Positions 13,898-22,263 are shown, numbered from the stretch's first letter. The stretch: 23,987 bases of DNA from Alphaproteobacteria bacterium UBA2784 (GCA_002352285.1 DEIC01000124.1:1560-25546); one strand, 5' to 3'. A program made the numbers and translations. The notes: generated by a model from the sequence alone, not told the origin.

Positions 13898-15199
13898 ATG
13901 ACGCTGAAAGCCTTTCTCTCGCGCCATATCTCGCGTCTGATCACCAGCCCGCGCATGGCCGCTTGGCGCCGCGCCCGCGCGTCACTGCCGCGCCGCCTTA
14001 AGGGCGGGCCAGTGACAATATGCTATTTCCATCAGGCCGACGATCCTTACGCCCATCTGGCGGTGCAGGCTGCCAGGGAACTGGCGGCGCGCTACCGCAT
14101 CCGCCTTGTGCCGCATCTTGTGCCGCCACCCGATGATGGGGCGGCGCCCGAACGCGCCCGGCTTGAGGAATGGTCGCGCCGCGACGCCGCTGCCCTCGCG
14201 CAACGCCATGGCTTGGCGTTTCCGGCGAATGCAGCAGCGCCCGACCAGAGCCTCGTTGCAAAGGCCAACGCCGCGCTTGCCGCAGCACTTGATGCGCCGG
14301 ATTTCTTTGATCGCGCGATCGCCATTGGCGCCGCACTATGGGCGCATGATGCCTCGGCGCTGGAAAAATTCCCTGCTGCGACATCAGGTGAAACTGCGGC
14401 GCGCATGGCGCACGGCGCAGCCATCCGGAAGAAATACGGCCACTATCTCGGCGCGACGTTTTTCTTTGAGGCGGAGTGGTACTGGGGCGTTGACCGCCTG
14501 CACTACCTTGAAACGCGCCTCAAAAAAATGCGCTGCGAGAAGACGCCGGGCACCAGCTACATCGTGCCGCCCCTCGACATTGCCTGCACGAAAAAGCCAG
14601 CGAACGGCGCAAAGCCGGTACTCGACTTTTTCCTCTCGTTCCGCAGCCCCTATACGGCGATTGCCATTCAGCGCGTACGCAGGCTTGCGGCGCATTATGG
14701 GGCAGAGCTGCGCCTGCGCTTTGTCCTGCCCATGGTGATGCGCGGCCTGCCCATTCCGCCGCTCAAGCGCAGATACATCCCCCTCGATACCAAGCGCGAG
14801 GCAGACCGCTGCGGCGCGCCCTTTGGCATGGTCGTTGATCCGGTTGGCAAGCCGACCGAGCGAGGTCTTGCCGTGCTTCACCACGCCATTGCCGAGGGCA
14901 AGGGCGAGGCCTTTGCGGAGTCGTTCCTGACCGGCGTGTTTGCCCATGGCATTGATGCTGGCAGCGATGCGGGGCTTGGCTTCATTGCCCAACGCGCCGG
15001 AGTTTCAGCCGAGACGGTCAAACGCGCACTCGCCGATGACAGCTGGCGCAAAGTGGCCGAGGCCAATCGCACCGAGATGTTTGCCAGGGGCATCTGGGGC
15101 GTTCCCAGCTTTCGGGTGAATGATGGCCCCGTCATCTGGGGGCAGGATCGCCTGTGGCAGATCGAAGATCAGCTCATCGCCGCAACGGACGCGCGCTGA
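13898..15199 (+). CDS. Double DsbA/HCCA-isomerase-like (thioredoxin-fold) protein
   Basis: A 433-residue protein made of two related halves. The second half (about 245-425) opens with VLDFFLSFRSPYTAIAIQRV, includes FVLPMVMRGLPIPPLKRRYIPLDTKREADRCG, and ends with GIWGVPSFRVNDGPVIWGQDRL. This is the pattern of 2-hydroxychromene-2-carboxylate isomerase / kappa-GST (DsbA superfamily), including the cis-Pro loop GVPSF. The first half (about 38-225) begins ICYFHQADDPYAHLAVQAA, a weaker version of the same opening. There is no CxxC, so it is not a disulfide oxidase. A glutathione-dependent isomerase or transferase is possible. It leads an operon whose second gene starts inside its stop codon. The N-terminus is basic, with no clear signal peptide. 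Confidence 0.85.
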   Translation: MTLKAFLSRHISRLITSPRMAAWRRARASLPRRLKGGPVTICYFHQADDPYAHLAVQAARELAARYRIRLVPHLVPPPDDGAAPERARLEEWSRRDAAALAQRHGLAFPANAAAPDQSLVAKANAALAAALDAPDFFDRAIAIGAALWAHDASALEKFPAATSGETAARMAHGAAIRKKYGHYLGATFFFEAEWYWGVDRLHYLETRLKKMRCEKTPGTSYIVPPLDIACTKKPANGAKPVLDFFLSFRSPYTAIAIQRVRRLAAHYGAELRLRFVLPMVMRGLPIPPLKRRYIPLDTKREADRCGAPFGMVVDPVGKPTERGLAVLHHAIAEGKGEAFAESFLTGVFAHGIDAGSDAGLGFIAQRAGVSAETVKRALADDSWRKVAEANRTEMFARGIWGVPSFRVNDGPVIWGQDRLWQIEDQLIAATDAR

Positions 15200-16194
15200 T
15201 GCGGATTGCCATCCTCTTGCCTGTGCTTCTGTTGGTCGCCTGTGACGGCGGCGGGTCAGACATTGTGCAGCCTGAGGCTCATGCCGCCTGTCAAAGCGGT
15301 CTGCCAACACCAATGCCCGGCAGCACTGACGGCATGATCCACATTCCGGGTGGCACAATGCTGATGGGCGCCAAACCCATTCACGCAGAGGAAGGGCCGC
15401 CAACCGAAGTGACTGTCGCCGCGTTTTATATCGACCGCACCACGGTTACGAACGCACAGTTCGCTGCCTTCGTGGAAGCAACCGGCTATATCACCGTCGC
15501 CGAGCGCGCGAATTCCTCTATCGTTTTTGCCGGCAGCGGCCGCATTGGCCAGCTGGATGATCCGTCGCAATGGTGGCGGCTGGTCGAGGGCGCAAGCTGG
15601 CGCGCGCCCTTTGGCCCCGGCAGCACGGTTGAAGGCCGCGAGACCTATCCCGTCGTCCATGTCGGCTATGCAGATGCGCTGGCCTATGCGCAATGGCTGG
15701 GCCGCGACCTGCCCACCGAGGCAGAGTGGGAGTTTGCTGCACGCGGTGGCATTGATGGCGCGCTTTACACTTGGGGCAACATGCCGCCCGAGGATGCAAC
15801 AAAGCGCGGCAATATCTGGCAGGGTCTCTTTCCGGTTTCCGATTCCGGCGCTGATGGCTTTGCAGCCCGACTTGCGCCTGTCGGTTGTTTTCCGGCCAAT
15901 GGTTTTGGTCTTTACGACATGGCAGGCAATGCCTGGCAATGGACGAAAGACCTGTTCGTGCCCAACCTTTCGGCTGACGCCCCGCCAAGCCCGCACGAGG
16001 CGCTGGCCTCCACCATTGATCCGGCAAACCCCGATGCGCCGCGCCGCGTCATCAAGGGTGGATCGTTTCTTTGCGCCGACAATTACTGCTACCGTTACCG
16101 CCCTGCCGCCCGCACGGGCGCAGGTGAAGGCGACGGCGCATCGCATATCGGCTTTCGGACTGTCCTGCGTGTGACTGAAGGGGGATCACCATGA
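15199..16194 (+). CDS. Formylglycine-generating enzyme (SUMF1 type), lipoprotein
   Basis: A 331-residue protein. MRIAILLPVLLLVAC is a lipoprotein signal with C15. The FGE-sulfatase domain runs from IHIPGGTMLMGAK (47-59) through FYIDRTTVTNAQFAAFVEATGY, LPTEAEWEFAARGG (171-184) and GLYDMAGNAWQWTKD (237-251) to IKGGSFLCADNYCYRYRPAAR (285-305). Both catalytic cysteines of true FGEs (C292, C297; the C-x4-C pair in GGSFLC-C) are present, unlike many look-alikes. FGE oxidises the CxPSR cysteine of sulfatases to formylglycine using oxygen and copper. Its ATG shares a base with the previous stop (TGATG), and its own stop overlaps the sulfatase start (ATGA). ATG 15199 is chosen because it yields the lipoprotein signal. 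Confidence 0.94.
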   Translation: MRIAILLPVLLLVACDGGGSDIVQPEAHAACQSGLPTPMPGSTDGMIHIPGGTMLMGAKPIHAEEGPPTEVTVAAFYIDRTTVTNAQFAAFVEATGYITVAERANSSIVFAGSGRIGQLDDPSQWWRLVEGASWRAPFGPGSTVEGRETYPVVHVGYADALAYAQWLGRDLPTEAEWEFAARGGIDGALYTWGNMPPEDATKRGNIWQGLFPVSDSGADGFAARLAPVGCFPANGFGLYDMAGNAWQWTKDLFVPNLSADAPPSPHEALASTIDPANPDAPRRVIKGGSFLCADNYCYRYRPAARTGAGEGDGASHIGFRTVLRVTEGGSP

Positions 16195-17840
16195 AGCGCG
16201 CACTAATCATCGTCGGCGTGATCGCCGCATTGCTGGTCGGCGGCTGGTTTGCCATTGGCGGCCGCACCGGCCTCCTCCTGATCGCGGCCAGCATGCGCAA
16301 GCCTGATGTCGCACCCAACCGCGAAGTGGCGTGGATGCCCGGCCCCGACGCGCGCGCGGCAGGTGATGCGCGCCCCAACATCATCGTCATTCTTGCGGAT
16401 GATCTGGGCTTCAACGACATCACGTTCTACGGCGGCGGCGTGGCCGGTGGTCGCGTGCCCACACCGAACATCGACGCAATCGCGCGCAACGGCGTGAACT
16501 TCACGCGCGGCTATGCGGGCAATGCAACCTGCGCACCCTCGCGCGCCGCTTTGGTGACGGGCCGTTATTCCACGCGCTTCGGATTTGAGTTCACGCCAAC
16601 GTCACCGGAATTCGCCAAGGTCGTCGGCCATTTCGAACTGGGCTTCCAGCCCACCATCTATCACGAAGATCGGGAACCTCTGGTGCCGCCGATGGCCGAG
16701 ATGGGCGTTCCCGCCTCGGAAGAGACGATTGGCGAAATGTTGAGCCGCGCAGGCTATCACACGATCCATCTTGGCAAATGGCATCTGGGCGAGACGCCGG
16801 GCGCCAACACGCCTGCCGACATGGGCTTTGCCGAAAGCCTCGGCTTTTATGCAGGCGCATCGCTCTTTCTTGAAGAAGATGATCCCGACGTCGTCAACTC
16901 CAAGCAGGAATTTGACCCCATCGACCTCGTGCTCTGGGCCGCTCTGCCCTGGGCCGTGAAATACAACGGCGGCGACTGGTTTGAGCCGCGCGGTTACATG
17001 ACCGACTATCTGACCGAGGAAGCCATTGCCGCCGCGAAGGCAAACCGCAACCGCCCCTTCTTCATGTATCTCGCCTACAACACGGTCCACACACCGCTGC
17101 AGGCGCTGAAGTCCGACTATGACGCGCTTTCCTTCATCAGCGATCACACGCTGCGCGTCTATGCGGCGATGGTCAAAAACCTCGATGACAATGTTGGCCG
17201 CCTGATCGCTGCCCTGAAGGCCGAGGGCCTGTACGACAACACCCTCATCATCTTCACGAGTGACAATGGTGGCGCGAACTATATCGGCCTGGAGGGGCTG
17301 AATGATCCCTGGCGCGGCTGGAAGGCAACCTTCTTCGAAGGCGGCATCCGCGTGCCCTTCTTCATGCAATGGCCGGGCCGCATCCCCGAAGGCGCCACTT
17401 ACGAGAACGCCATCAGCCATTTCGATGTCTTTGCAACATCAGCAGCAGCTGCCGGTGTGTCGCTGCCCGCTGACCGCATCATTGATGGCGTTGACCTCTT
17501 GCCCTTCATCACAGGTGAACGCGCGGGTCTGCCGCATGAGACTTTGTTCTGGCGTTCCGGCCCGTACAAGGTCGTGATGCATGGCGACTGGAAGCTGCAG
17601 GTCACGGAAACGCCGCGCAAGGACTGGCTCTATAACCTTGCCGCTGATCCCGGCGAGAAAAACAATCTGGCCTCTGCCATGCCCGAGAAGGTTGCCGAAC
17701 TGCGCGCCATGCTCGAAGCGCATGACGCCCAGCAGGTTGACCCGATCTGGCCGGCTCTGGTCGAAGGTCCGTTCGCGCTTGATCGCCCGCTGGGCAAACC
17801 GCCTGTGCCGGGCGAGGAATATATCTACTGGTCCAACTGA
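16191..17840 (+). CDS. Formylglycine-dependent sulfatase, membrane-anchored
   Basis: A 549-residue protein with an N-terminal hydrophobic helix (about 4-22) and then a type I sulfatase domain. NIIVILADDLGFNDI (63-77) supplies calcium ligands D70 and D71. NATCAPSRAALVTGRY (111-126) contains the maturation motif C114-A-P-S-R, whose cysteine becomes formylglycine. HLGKWHLGE supplies the conserved Lys and His, and IFTSDNGG the second metal Asp-Asn. LFWRSGPYKVVMHGDWKLQV is the usual C-terminal substrate-side strand. It removes sulfate from organic sulfate esters outside the cytoplasm; the substrate class cannot be fixed. It is translationally coupled to its probable activator FGE, so the two form a sulfatase-maturase pair. 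A strong inverted repeat follows its stop. Confidence 0.95.
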   Translation: MKRALIIVGVIAALLVGGWFAIGGRTGLLLIAASMRKPDVAPNREVAWMPGPDARAAGDARPNIIVILADDLGFNDITFYGGGVAGGRVPTPNIDAIARNGVNFTRGYAGNATCAPSRAALVTGRYSTRFGFEFTPTSPEFAKVVGHFELGFQPTIYHEDREPLVPPMAEMGVPASEETIGEMLSRAGYHTIHLGKWHLGETPGANTPADMGFAESLGFYAGASLFLEEDDPDVVNSKQEFDPIDLVLWAALPWAVKYNGGDWFEPRGYMTDYLTEEAIAAAKANRNRPFFMYLAYNTVHTPLQALKSDYDALSFISDHTLRVYAAMVKNLDDNVGRLIAALKAEGLYDNTLIIFTSDNGGANYIGLEGLNDPWRGWKATFFEGGIRVPFFMQWPGRIPEGATYENAISHFDVFATSAAAAGVSLPADRIIDGVDLLPFITGERAGLPHETLFWRSGPYKVVMHGDWKLQVTETPRKDWLYNLAADPGEKNNLASAMPEKVAELRAMLEAHDAQQVDPIWPALVEGPFALDRPLGKPPVPGEEYIYWSN

Positions 17841-17846
17841 AAATGC

Positions 17847-17886
17847 GGTGACAGCGCGCGCCATGCGGGTCATGCGCGCTGTCACC
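17847..17886. terminator. Bidirectional terminator hairpin between sulfatase and uup
   Basis: GGTGACAGCGCGC (17847-17859) pairs perfectly over 13 bp with GCGCGCTGTCACC (17874-17886). The stem begins seven bases after the sulfatase stop and includes the uup stop codon (17882-17884). CTCTTTCC follows on the plus strand and GCATTTT on the minus strand, so it can end both converging transcripts, although the T-tracts are short. Confidence 0.75.
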
Positions 17887-19696
17887 CTCTTTCCAGCGCA
17901 TCGCGCAGCATCTCGAGTTCCAGCCAGCGCGTTTCGGATTCATCCAGCGCCCTGCTTGCCTTTTCCAGATCAGCTGTCGCGCGCGCAAAAGCCGCTGCAT
18001 CGCGCGCATAGAGGCCGGAATCTGCAAGCATCGCCTGCAATGCAGCGATCTTTTTCTGCAAGCCCGCAATCTCGCCCGGCAAAGTTTCCAGCGCGTGCTT
18101 GTCCTTGAAGGAGAGCTTGCGCGCTGGTGCGGCAGCCGCCTCGCGCACCTGCTTTGGTCTCTCACCGGGCTTGGCCGGCTGCACCGGCATGACACCCGCA
18201 AGCCCCTTCGCCGCGCGCTGGCGCACCATATCTGAATAGCCGCCGGGATATTCGCGCCACAGGGCGCCGCCCTCATGCGCGATCACGAAACTGGCCACCC
18301 GGTCAAGAAAGTCACGGTCGTGGCTGACAACAAGAACCGTGCCGGCATAATCGCCAATCAGTTCCTGCAGCAGGTCCAGCGTTTCAAGATCAAGATCATT
18401 GGTCGGCTCGTCCAGCACCAGAAGGTTGGAGGGCCGCGCCATCGCAACCGCAAGCGCCAGCCTGCCCCGCTCCCCGCCCGAAAGTGCGCCCACGGGCTGG
18501 CGCGCCTGATCGGGCGTGAACAGAAAATCCTTCATGTAACTCATCACATGGCGCGATTGACCGCCCACGATCACCTGATCGCCGCGCCCGCCAGTCAGCG
18601 TGCCCGAGAGCGTTTCGTCCGCATCCAGCGACGAGCGCATCTGGTCGAGCGTCACCATTTCAACCGCACTGCCCAGCCGCACCTGTCCGCTGTCCGGCGC
18701 CAGATTGCCTGTCAGCATCTTGAGCAGCGTCGTCTTGCCCGCACCATTGGCGCCGATCACGCCCACACGGTCGCCACGATGGATGCGCGTGGAAAAGCGC
18801 GACACGATCTCGCGCCCGACAAAGCTGATTGAGATGTCTTTTGCCTCAATCACCAGCGTGCCGGATGTGCCACCCTCGGCCGCCGCGATTTTTGCATCAC
18901 CCTGCGGCCCGTGCCAGTTTTTCGCCCGCGCCCGCAAATCATGCAGCTGGGCGAGGCGGCGCACATTGCGCTTGCGCCGCGCCGTCACGCCATAGCGCAG
19001 CCAGTCCTGTTCGCGCACGATCTGGCGGTCAAGCTTGTGACGCTCGCGTTCCTCTTCCTCCATCAGCTGGTCGCGCCATTCCTCGAACGCGTCAAAGCCG
19101 CGATCGAGCGTTCGCGTCGCGCCGCGGTCAAGCCACACACATTGCCGCGACATGGCCGTCAGAAAGCGCCGGTCATGGCTGATGAGCACAAGGGCGGCGG
19201 GGCTGGCCTTCAGCTCACCCTCCAGCCACTCAATGGCGGGCAGATCAAGATGATTGGTCGGCTCATCCAGCAGCAGCACATCCGGCGAAGGCGCAAGCGT
19301 GCGCGCCAGCGCCGCGCGACGCACCTCGCCGCCCGAAAGACGCTGCGGCGGTACGTCGGGATCAAGCCCCAGCTCGCCGAGAATGCGGCGCGCCTGATGC
19401 GTATCGTCGCCCTCATCAAGCCCGGCTTCAACATAGGCCAGCACTGTCGCGTACGCAGAAAGATCGGGCTCCTGCGGCAGATAGCGCACCCGCGCGCCGG
19501 GCTGGAGAAAGCGCGTGCCCTTGTCGGGCAGCACAAGCCCGGCGGCAATTTTCAGCAGCGTTGATTTGCCCGAGCCATTGCGCCCCACCAGCGCCACGCG
19601 GCCGCCCGGATCGACTTTCAGCTCCGCCGCCTCAAGCAGGGGCGCGCCGCCAAACGTCAGCGCAATGTCGCGCAAATGAAGAAGAGGCGGGGCCAT
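17882..19696 (-). CDS. uup: ABC-F ATPase, Uup subfamily
   Basis: A 604-residue protein with two ABC domains and no membrane segments. Domain 1 has Walker A GRNGSGKST (38-46), signature RLSGGE (119-124) and Walker B LLLDEPTNHLD (141-151). A charged linker (about 195-270, MEEEERERHKLDRQIVREQDWLRYG, the P-site tRNA-interaction motif region) leads to domain 2, with GANGAGKTT, ALSGGERGRLALAVAMA and LLVLDEPTNDLD. The C-terminal coiled coil (about 540-600, LPGEIAGLQKKIAALQAML) marks Uup and in Escherichia coli binds DNA. ABC-F proteins act on the ribosome to relieve stalling; Uup also affects transposon excision. It lies 6 bases downstream of arfB. Confidence 0.93.
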   Translation of the reverse strand: MAPPLLHLRDIALTFGGAPLLEAAELKVDPGGRVALVGRNGSGKSTLLKIAAGLVLPDKGTRFLQPGARVRYLPQEPDLSAYATVLAYVEAGLDEGDDTHQARRILGELGLDPDVPPQRLSGGEVRRAALARTLAPSPDVLLLDEPTNHLDLPAIEWLEGELKASPAALVLISHDRRFLTAMSRQCVWLDRGATRTLDRGFDAFEEWRDQLMEEEERERHKLDRQIVREQDWLRYGVTARRKRNVRRLAQLHDLRARAKNWHGPQGDAKIAAAEGGTSGTLVIEAKDISISFVGREIVSRFSTRIHRGDRVGVIGANGAGKTTLLKMLTGNLAPDSGQVRLGSAVEMVTLDQMRSSLDADETLSGTLTGGRGDQVIVGGQSRHVMSYMKDFLFTPDQARQPVGALSGGERGRLALAVAMARPSNLLVLDEPTNDLDLETLDLLQELIGDYAGTVLVVSHDRDFLDRVASFVIAHEGGALWREYPGGYSDMVRQRAAKGLAGVMPVQPAKPGERPKQVREAAAAPARKLSFKDKHALETLPGEIAGLQKKIAALQAMLADSGLYARDAAAFARATADLEKASRALDESETRWLELEMLRDALERG

Positions 19697-19702
19697 GGGA
19701 TG

Positions 19703-20125
19703 TCAGTCGTCAAAGCGCGGCTTGACGCGCATCGATTTGACCGCGCCACGCGCTTTCTTTGCTTCCACGCGCTTTGCTTTGGCGGCGCGGCTGGGCTTTG
19801 TGGCCCGTCGGATCTTCGGCGCAATGGCAGCACGCGCGATCATGTCAATCAGACGATCAAGCGCCTCGGCGCGGTTGCGTTCCTGCGTGCGATGCGTCTG
19901 CGCCTTGATGACCAGCACGCCGTCGCGCGTCACCATCTTGCCCGCCTGCGCCAGAAGCCGGGTCTTGACGTCTTCCGGCAGCGAAGGAGAGGTGCGCACA
20001 TCAAAGCGCAGCATGACGGCGGTCGAGAGCTTGTTGACGTTCTGTCCGCCGGGGCCCGACGCGCGCACAAAACTCTCCCCGATTTCGGCGGGATCAATGT
20101 GGATGGTATCGGTGACGCGGATCAT
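19703..20125 (-). CDS. arfB: ArfB, peptidyl-tRNA hydrolase ribosome-rescue factor
   Basis: A 140-residue protein. The catalytic loop RASGPGGQNVNKLSTAV (21-37) has the GGQ motif (26-28) that hydrolyses peptidyl-tRNA, as in release factors. The C-terminal tail (about 100-140, rich in Lys, Arg and Ala) is the basic helix that plugs the empty mRNA channel on stalled ribosomes. Length and tail match ArfB (YaeJ), not full release factors. The start is set at 20125, where IRVTDTIHI begins the known domain; an in-frame extension upstream has no ribosome site. It is the first gene of the arfB-uup pair, which joins two ribosome-stalling functions. Confidence 0.93.
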   Translation of the reverse strand: MIRVTDTIHIDPAEIGESFVRASGPGGQNVNKLSTAVMLRFDVRTSPSLPEDVKTRLLAQAGKMVTRDGVLVIKAQTHRTQERNRAEALDRLIDMIARAAIAPKIRRATKPSRAAKAKRVEAKKARGAVKSMRVKPRFDD

Positions 20126-20255
20126 GGGCGGATATGCTTGGTTAAGACCGGGCGGCTTCCTAGCCCCAATGGCATGCAAAGGAAAGTAGCACGCCTCACC
20201 CGCCCTTTCTGGCCACACGATTTCATCCTAGAGTGCCCGCAAGGGGGATAACAGC

Positions 20256-21425
20256 ATGTCAAAGGCAAAGGCGGGTCTTTGTGTCAGGCGCGTGGCGCTG
20301 GCCTTGGCCATCGCAATGCTTTTCCACGCGCGCACAGGCACCGCTCAGGCGGCACCCTTTTCCGATGACCGCTGGCTTTGCATGGTCGCCGCCGACACGC
20401 TGGAAGCCAAGATCGCCGCATGCTCGCGCCTGACCAGCAAAGAAGGCCTCGCCTCCTCGTTCCGCGCCATGGTGCATGCCAATCGCGCCTATGCCTTCTC
20501 GCTGAAAGAGGACATGGAAGCAGCGGTGCGCGATTACAGCTTTGCGCTGGTGCTGGAGCCGAAGAACCGCATCGTCCTTTTCCTGCGCGGCGAAGCCCAT
20601 CTGATCGCTGGCAATTTTCGGGCCGCGCTGGCCGACTACGACAGGCTTCTTGCGCTCGATCCGGCGTTTCCCTTTGCGCGCTATAATCGCGGCCGCGCCA
20701 ATGAGGGGTTGGGCAACAAGCTTGATGCGCTCGACGACTATCAGCTTGCTTTGCGGCGGATGCCGGAGGATGCCGGCGCGCATGTCGGTATCGGCGTCAT
20801 CGAATATAGCTATGGCAGCTATGGCGAAGCGCTGACCGCATTCACGACGGCGCTGCGGCACGATCCGAAGAGTGCGGACGCCGCCTATAACCGCGCCGTT
20901 ACACACGAGCGCATGAACAATGTGCCGGCTGCCATGGCCGATTACACGCTTGCACTGACAATCGATCCCGAGCGCGGCGAGGCCGCCTTCTGGCGCGGCA
21001 TGCTGCACGAGGGCGAAGGCGACCATGTGGCCGCGCTTGCCGACATCACCTATGCCTTGCTGCACAATCCCAAAGAGGAGGCGGAATACCGCAACGCCTC
21101 CTGCTGGATCAGGGCAAGCAATAGTCTGGGGCTCGAATCCGCACTGTCCGAATGCGAGCAGGCACTCGCGATCCAGCCGGACAATTTCAACTTCCGCGCC
21201 AACCGTGTCTTCATCTGGCTGCGCATGGGCCGTTTCGAGGCGGTACGCAACGAGGCTGATGCCCTGTTGAAAATCTCGCCCGACGCTGCCGAAATCATCT
21301 ACATGCGCGGGCTGGCGCGCGTGCGGCTGGGTGATGTTGCAGGCGGCGACCAGGACGTCGATGACGCCCTCTGGCGCGCGCCCAGCCTTGAGGCGCGCTA
21401 CCGCGAATATGGCCTGACGCGTTAG
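20256..21425 (+). CDS. Exported tetratricopeptide-repeat protein
   Basis: A 389-residue protein with a signal peptide (1-32, cut near TAQA-AP). The mature part begins with a Cys-containing segment (WLCMVAADTLEAKIAACSRL). About eight TPR units (70-380) follow; clear ones include AYAFSLKEDMEAAVRDYSFALVLEPK, ARYNRGRANEGLGNKLDALDDYQLAL, AAYNRAVTHERMNNVPAAMADYTLALTIDP and AAFWRGMLHEGEGDHVAALADITYAL. Such proteins are periplasmic scaffolds; no partner is evident. AGGGGG lies eight bases before the start. It is divergent from arfB and convergent with fixK, with a four-base overlap of stop codons. Confidence 0.88.
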   Translation: MSKAKAGLCVRRVALALAIAMLFHARTGTAQAAPFSDDRWLCMVAADTLEAKIAACSRLTSKEGLASSFRAMVHANRAYAFSLKEDMEAAVRDYSFALVLEPKNRIVLFLRGEAHLIAGNFRAALADYDRLLALDPAFPFARYNRGRANEGLGNKLDALDDYQLALRRMPEDAGAHVGIGVIEYSYGSYGEALTAFTTALRHDPKSADAAYNRAVTHERMNNVPAAMADYTLALTIDPERGEAAFWRGMLHEGEGDHVAALADITYALLHNPKEEAEYRNASCWIRASNSLGLESALSECEQALAIQPDNFNFRANRVFIWLRMGRFEAVRNEADALLKISPDAAEIIYMRGLARVRLGDVAGGDQDVDDALWRAPSLEARYREYGLTR

Positions 21426-22165
21426 GCGGCTTCGGCCTGCATGGCCGCGCCTTCAACCAGCGTGGCCAGACCTTCGGCATTGAGAATGCCCAGACGGTGA
21501 ATGTCGGGCACGCTGACCAGACGCTGCTTGCGCAGGTCGTGCAACACCCGGCATACCGTTTCGATGGTCAGACCCAGATGATCGGCAATGTCCTGGCGTC
21601 CCATCGCAAGTTCCAGCATGCCGCCGCCAGCCGAAAGCCGGTTGGCGAGTGAAAGCAGGAAGCCCGCCACGCGTTCGCGCGCCGTATGACGGCCAAGCAC
21701 CATCAGCTGATCTTGCGCCTGGGCAAAGCGGCTCGCCAGAAGCTCGTGGAAATAGCCGGCCACGTGCGCGTCTTCGCGGATCAGGCGATCCAGCACGCGG
21801 CGCGGCACGGACTGCACACACACATCGCTGACAGCCTCGGCATTGACGCCATAGACGCTGAACCACTCAAAGCCGAACCAGTCACCTGCATGCAGGAATG
21901 ACGTGATCTGGCGGCGGCCATCCGGCGTCAGGCGCGTCAGGCGCACGCAGCCCGATTGCACGCGATAGACCTGCGCCGCCGGATCGCTCTCGCTGAAGAT
22001 CATCTGGTTGCGCTTGAAATGCATCAGGCCGGCCAGACGCTCCAGCGAGCCAATGCCGTCGCCCGGACGCACGGCGCCATCGCCCGGCAGGTCACGCAAC
22101 AGCGCATGATTGCCAACGGCAACCGGACGGACGTTCTGGCGTTCCAGTGTGAAGTTCGCACCCAT
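21422..22165 (-). CDS. fixK: FixK-type Crp/Fnr transcription factor
   Basis: A 247-residue protein. The cyclic-nucleotide-binding-like domain (about 45-150) contains QVYRVQSGCVRLTRLTPDGRRQITSFLHAGDWFG, followed by the long dimer helix and a winged helix-turn-helix (MGRQDIADHLGLTIETVCRVLHDLRKQRLV, about 193-222). The E-T-V-C-R contact segment resembles that of FNR/FixK, predicting recognition of TTGAT-N4-ATCAA-type sites. The N-terminal cysteine cluster that binds the FNR iron-sulfur centre is absent, so oxygen sensing comes from FixL-FixJ. GGGGGAGAAC before ATG 22165 fixes the start. It lies 143 bases downstream of fixJ with its own candidate FixJ site. FixK proteins activate high-affinity oxidase and other microaerobic genes. 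Confidence 0.9.
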   Translation of the reverse strand: MGANFTLERQNVRPVAVGNHALLRDLPGDGAVRPGDGIGSLERLAGLMHFKRNQMIFSESDPAAQVYRVQSGCVRLTRLTPDGRRQITSFLHAGDWFGFEWFSVYGVNAEAVSDVCVQSVPRRVLDRLIREDAHVAGYFHELLASRFAQAQDQLMVLGRHTARERVAGFLLSLANRLSAGGGMLELAMGRQDIADHLGLTIETVCRVLHDLRKQRLVSVPDIHRLGILNAEGLATLVEGAAMQAEAA

Positions 22166-22263
22166 GTTCTCTCCCCCATGGTTTCGCGACCAGGGCCGAA
22201 TGCGGCGAGTCGCAATTGGTGTCGGGAGGGAGGCTGACGCTTTCCCGGCGTCTCGAAAATTCA

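Noticed and set aside
16602..17420. A 272-codon minus-strand open frame.
   Set aside because: It is wholly inside the sulfatase gene, which has an intact active site and correct codon pattern.
20139..20146. TTAACCAA on the minus strand near arfB, like half of a CtrA site.
   Set aside because: It is a single half-site, without the second half at the expected spacing; chance is likely.
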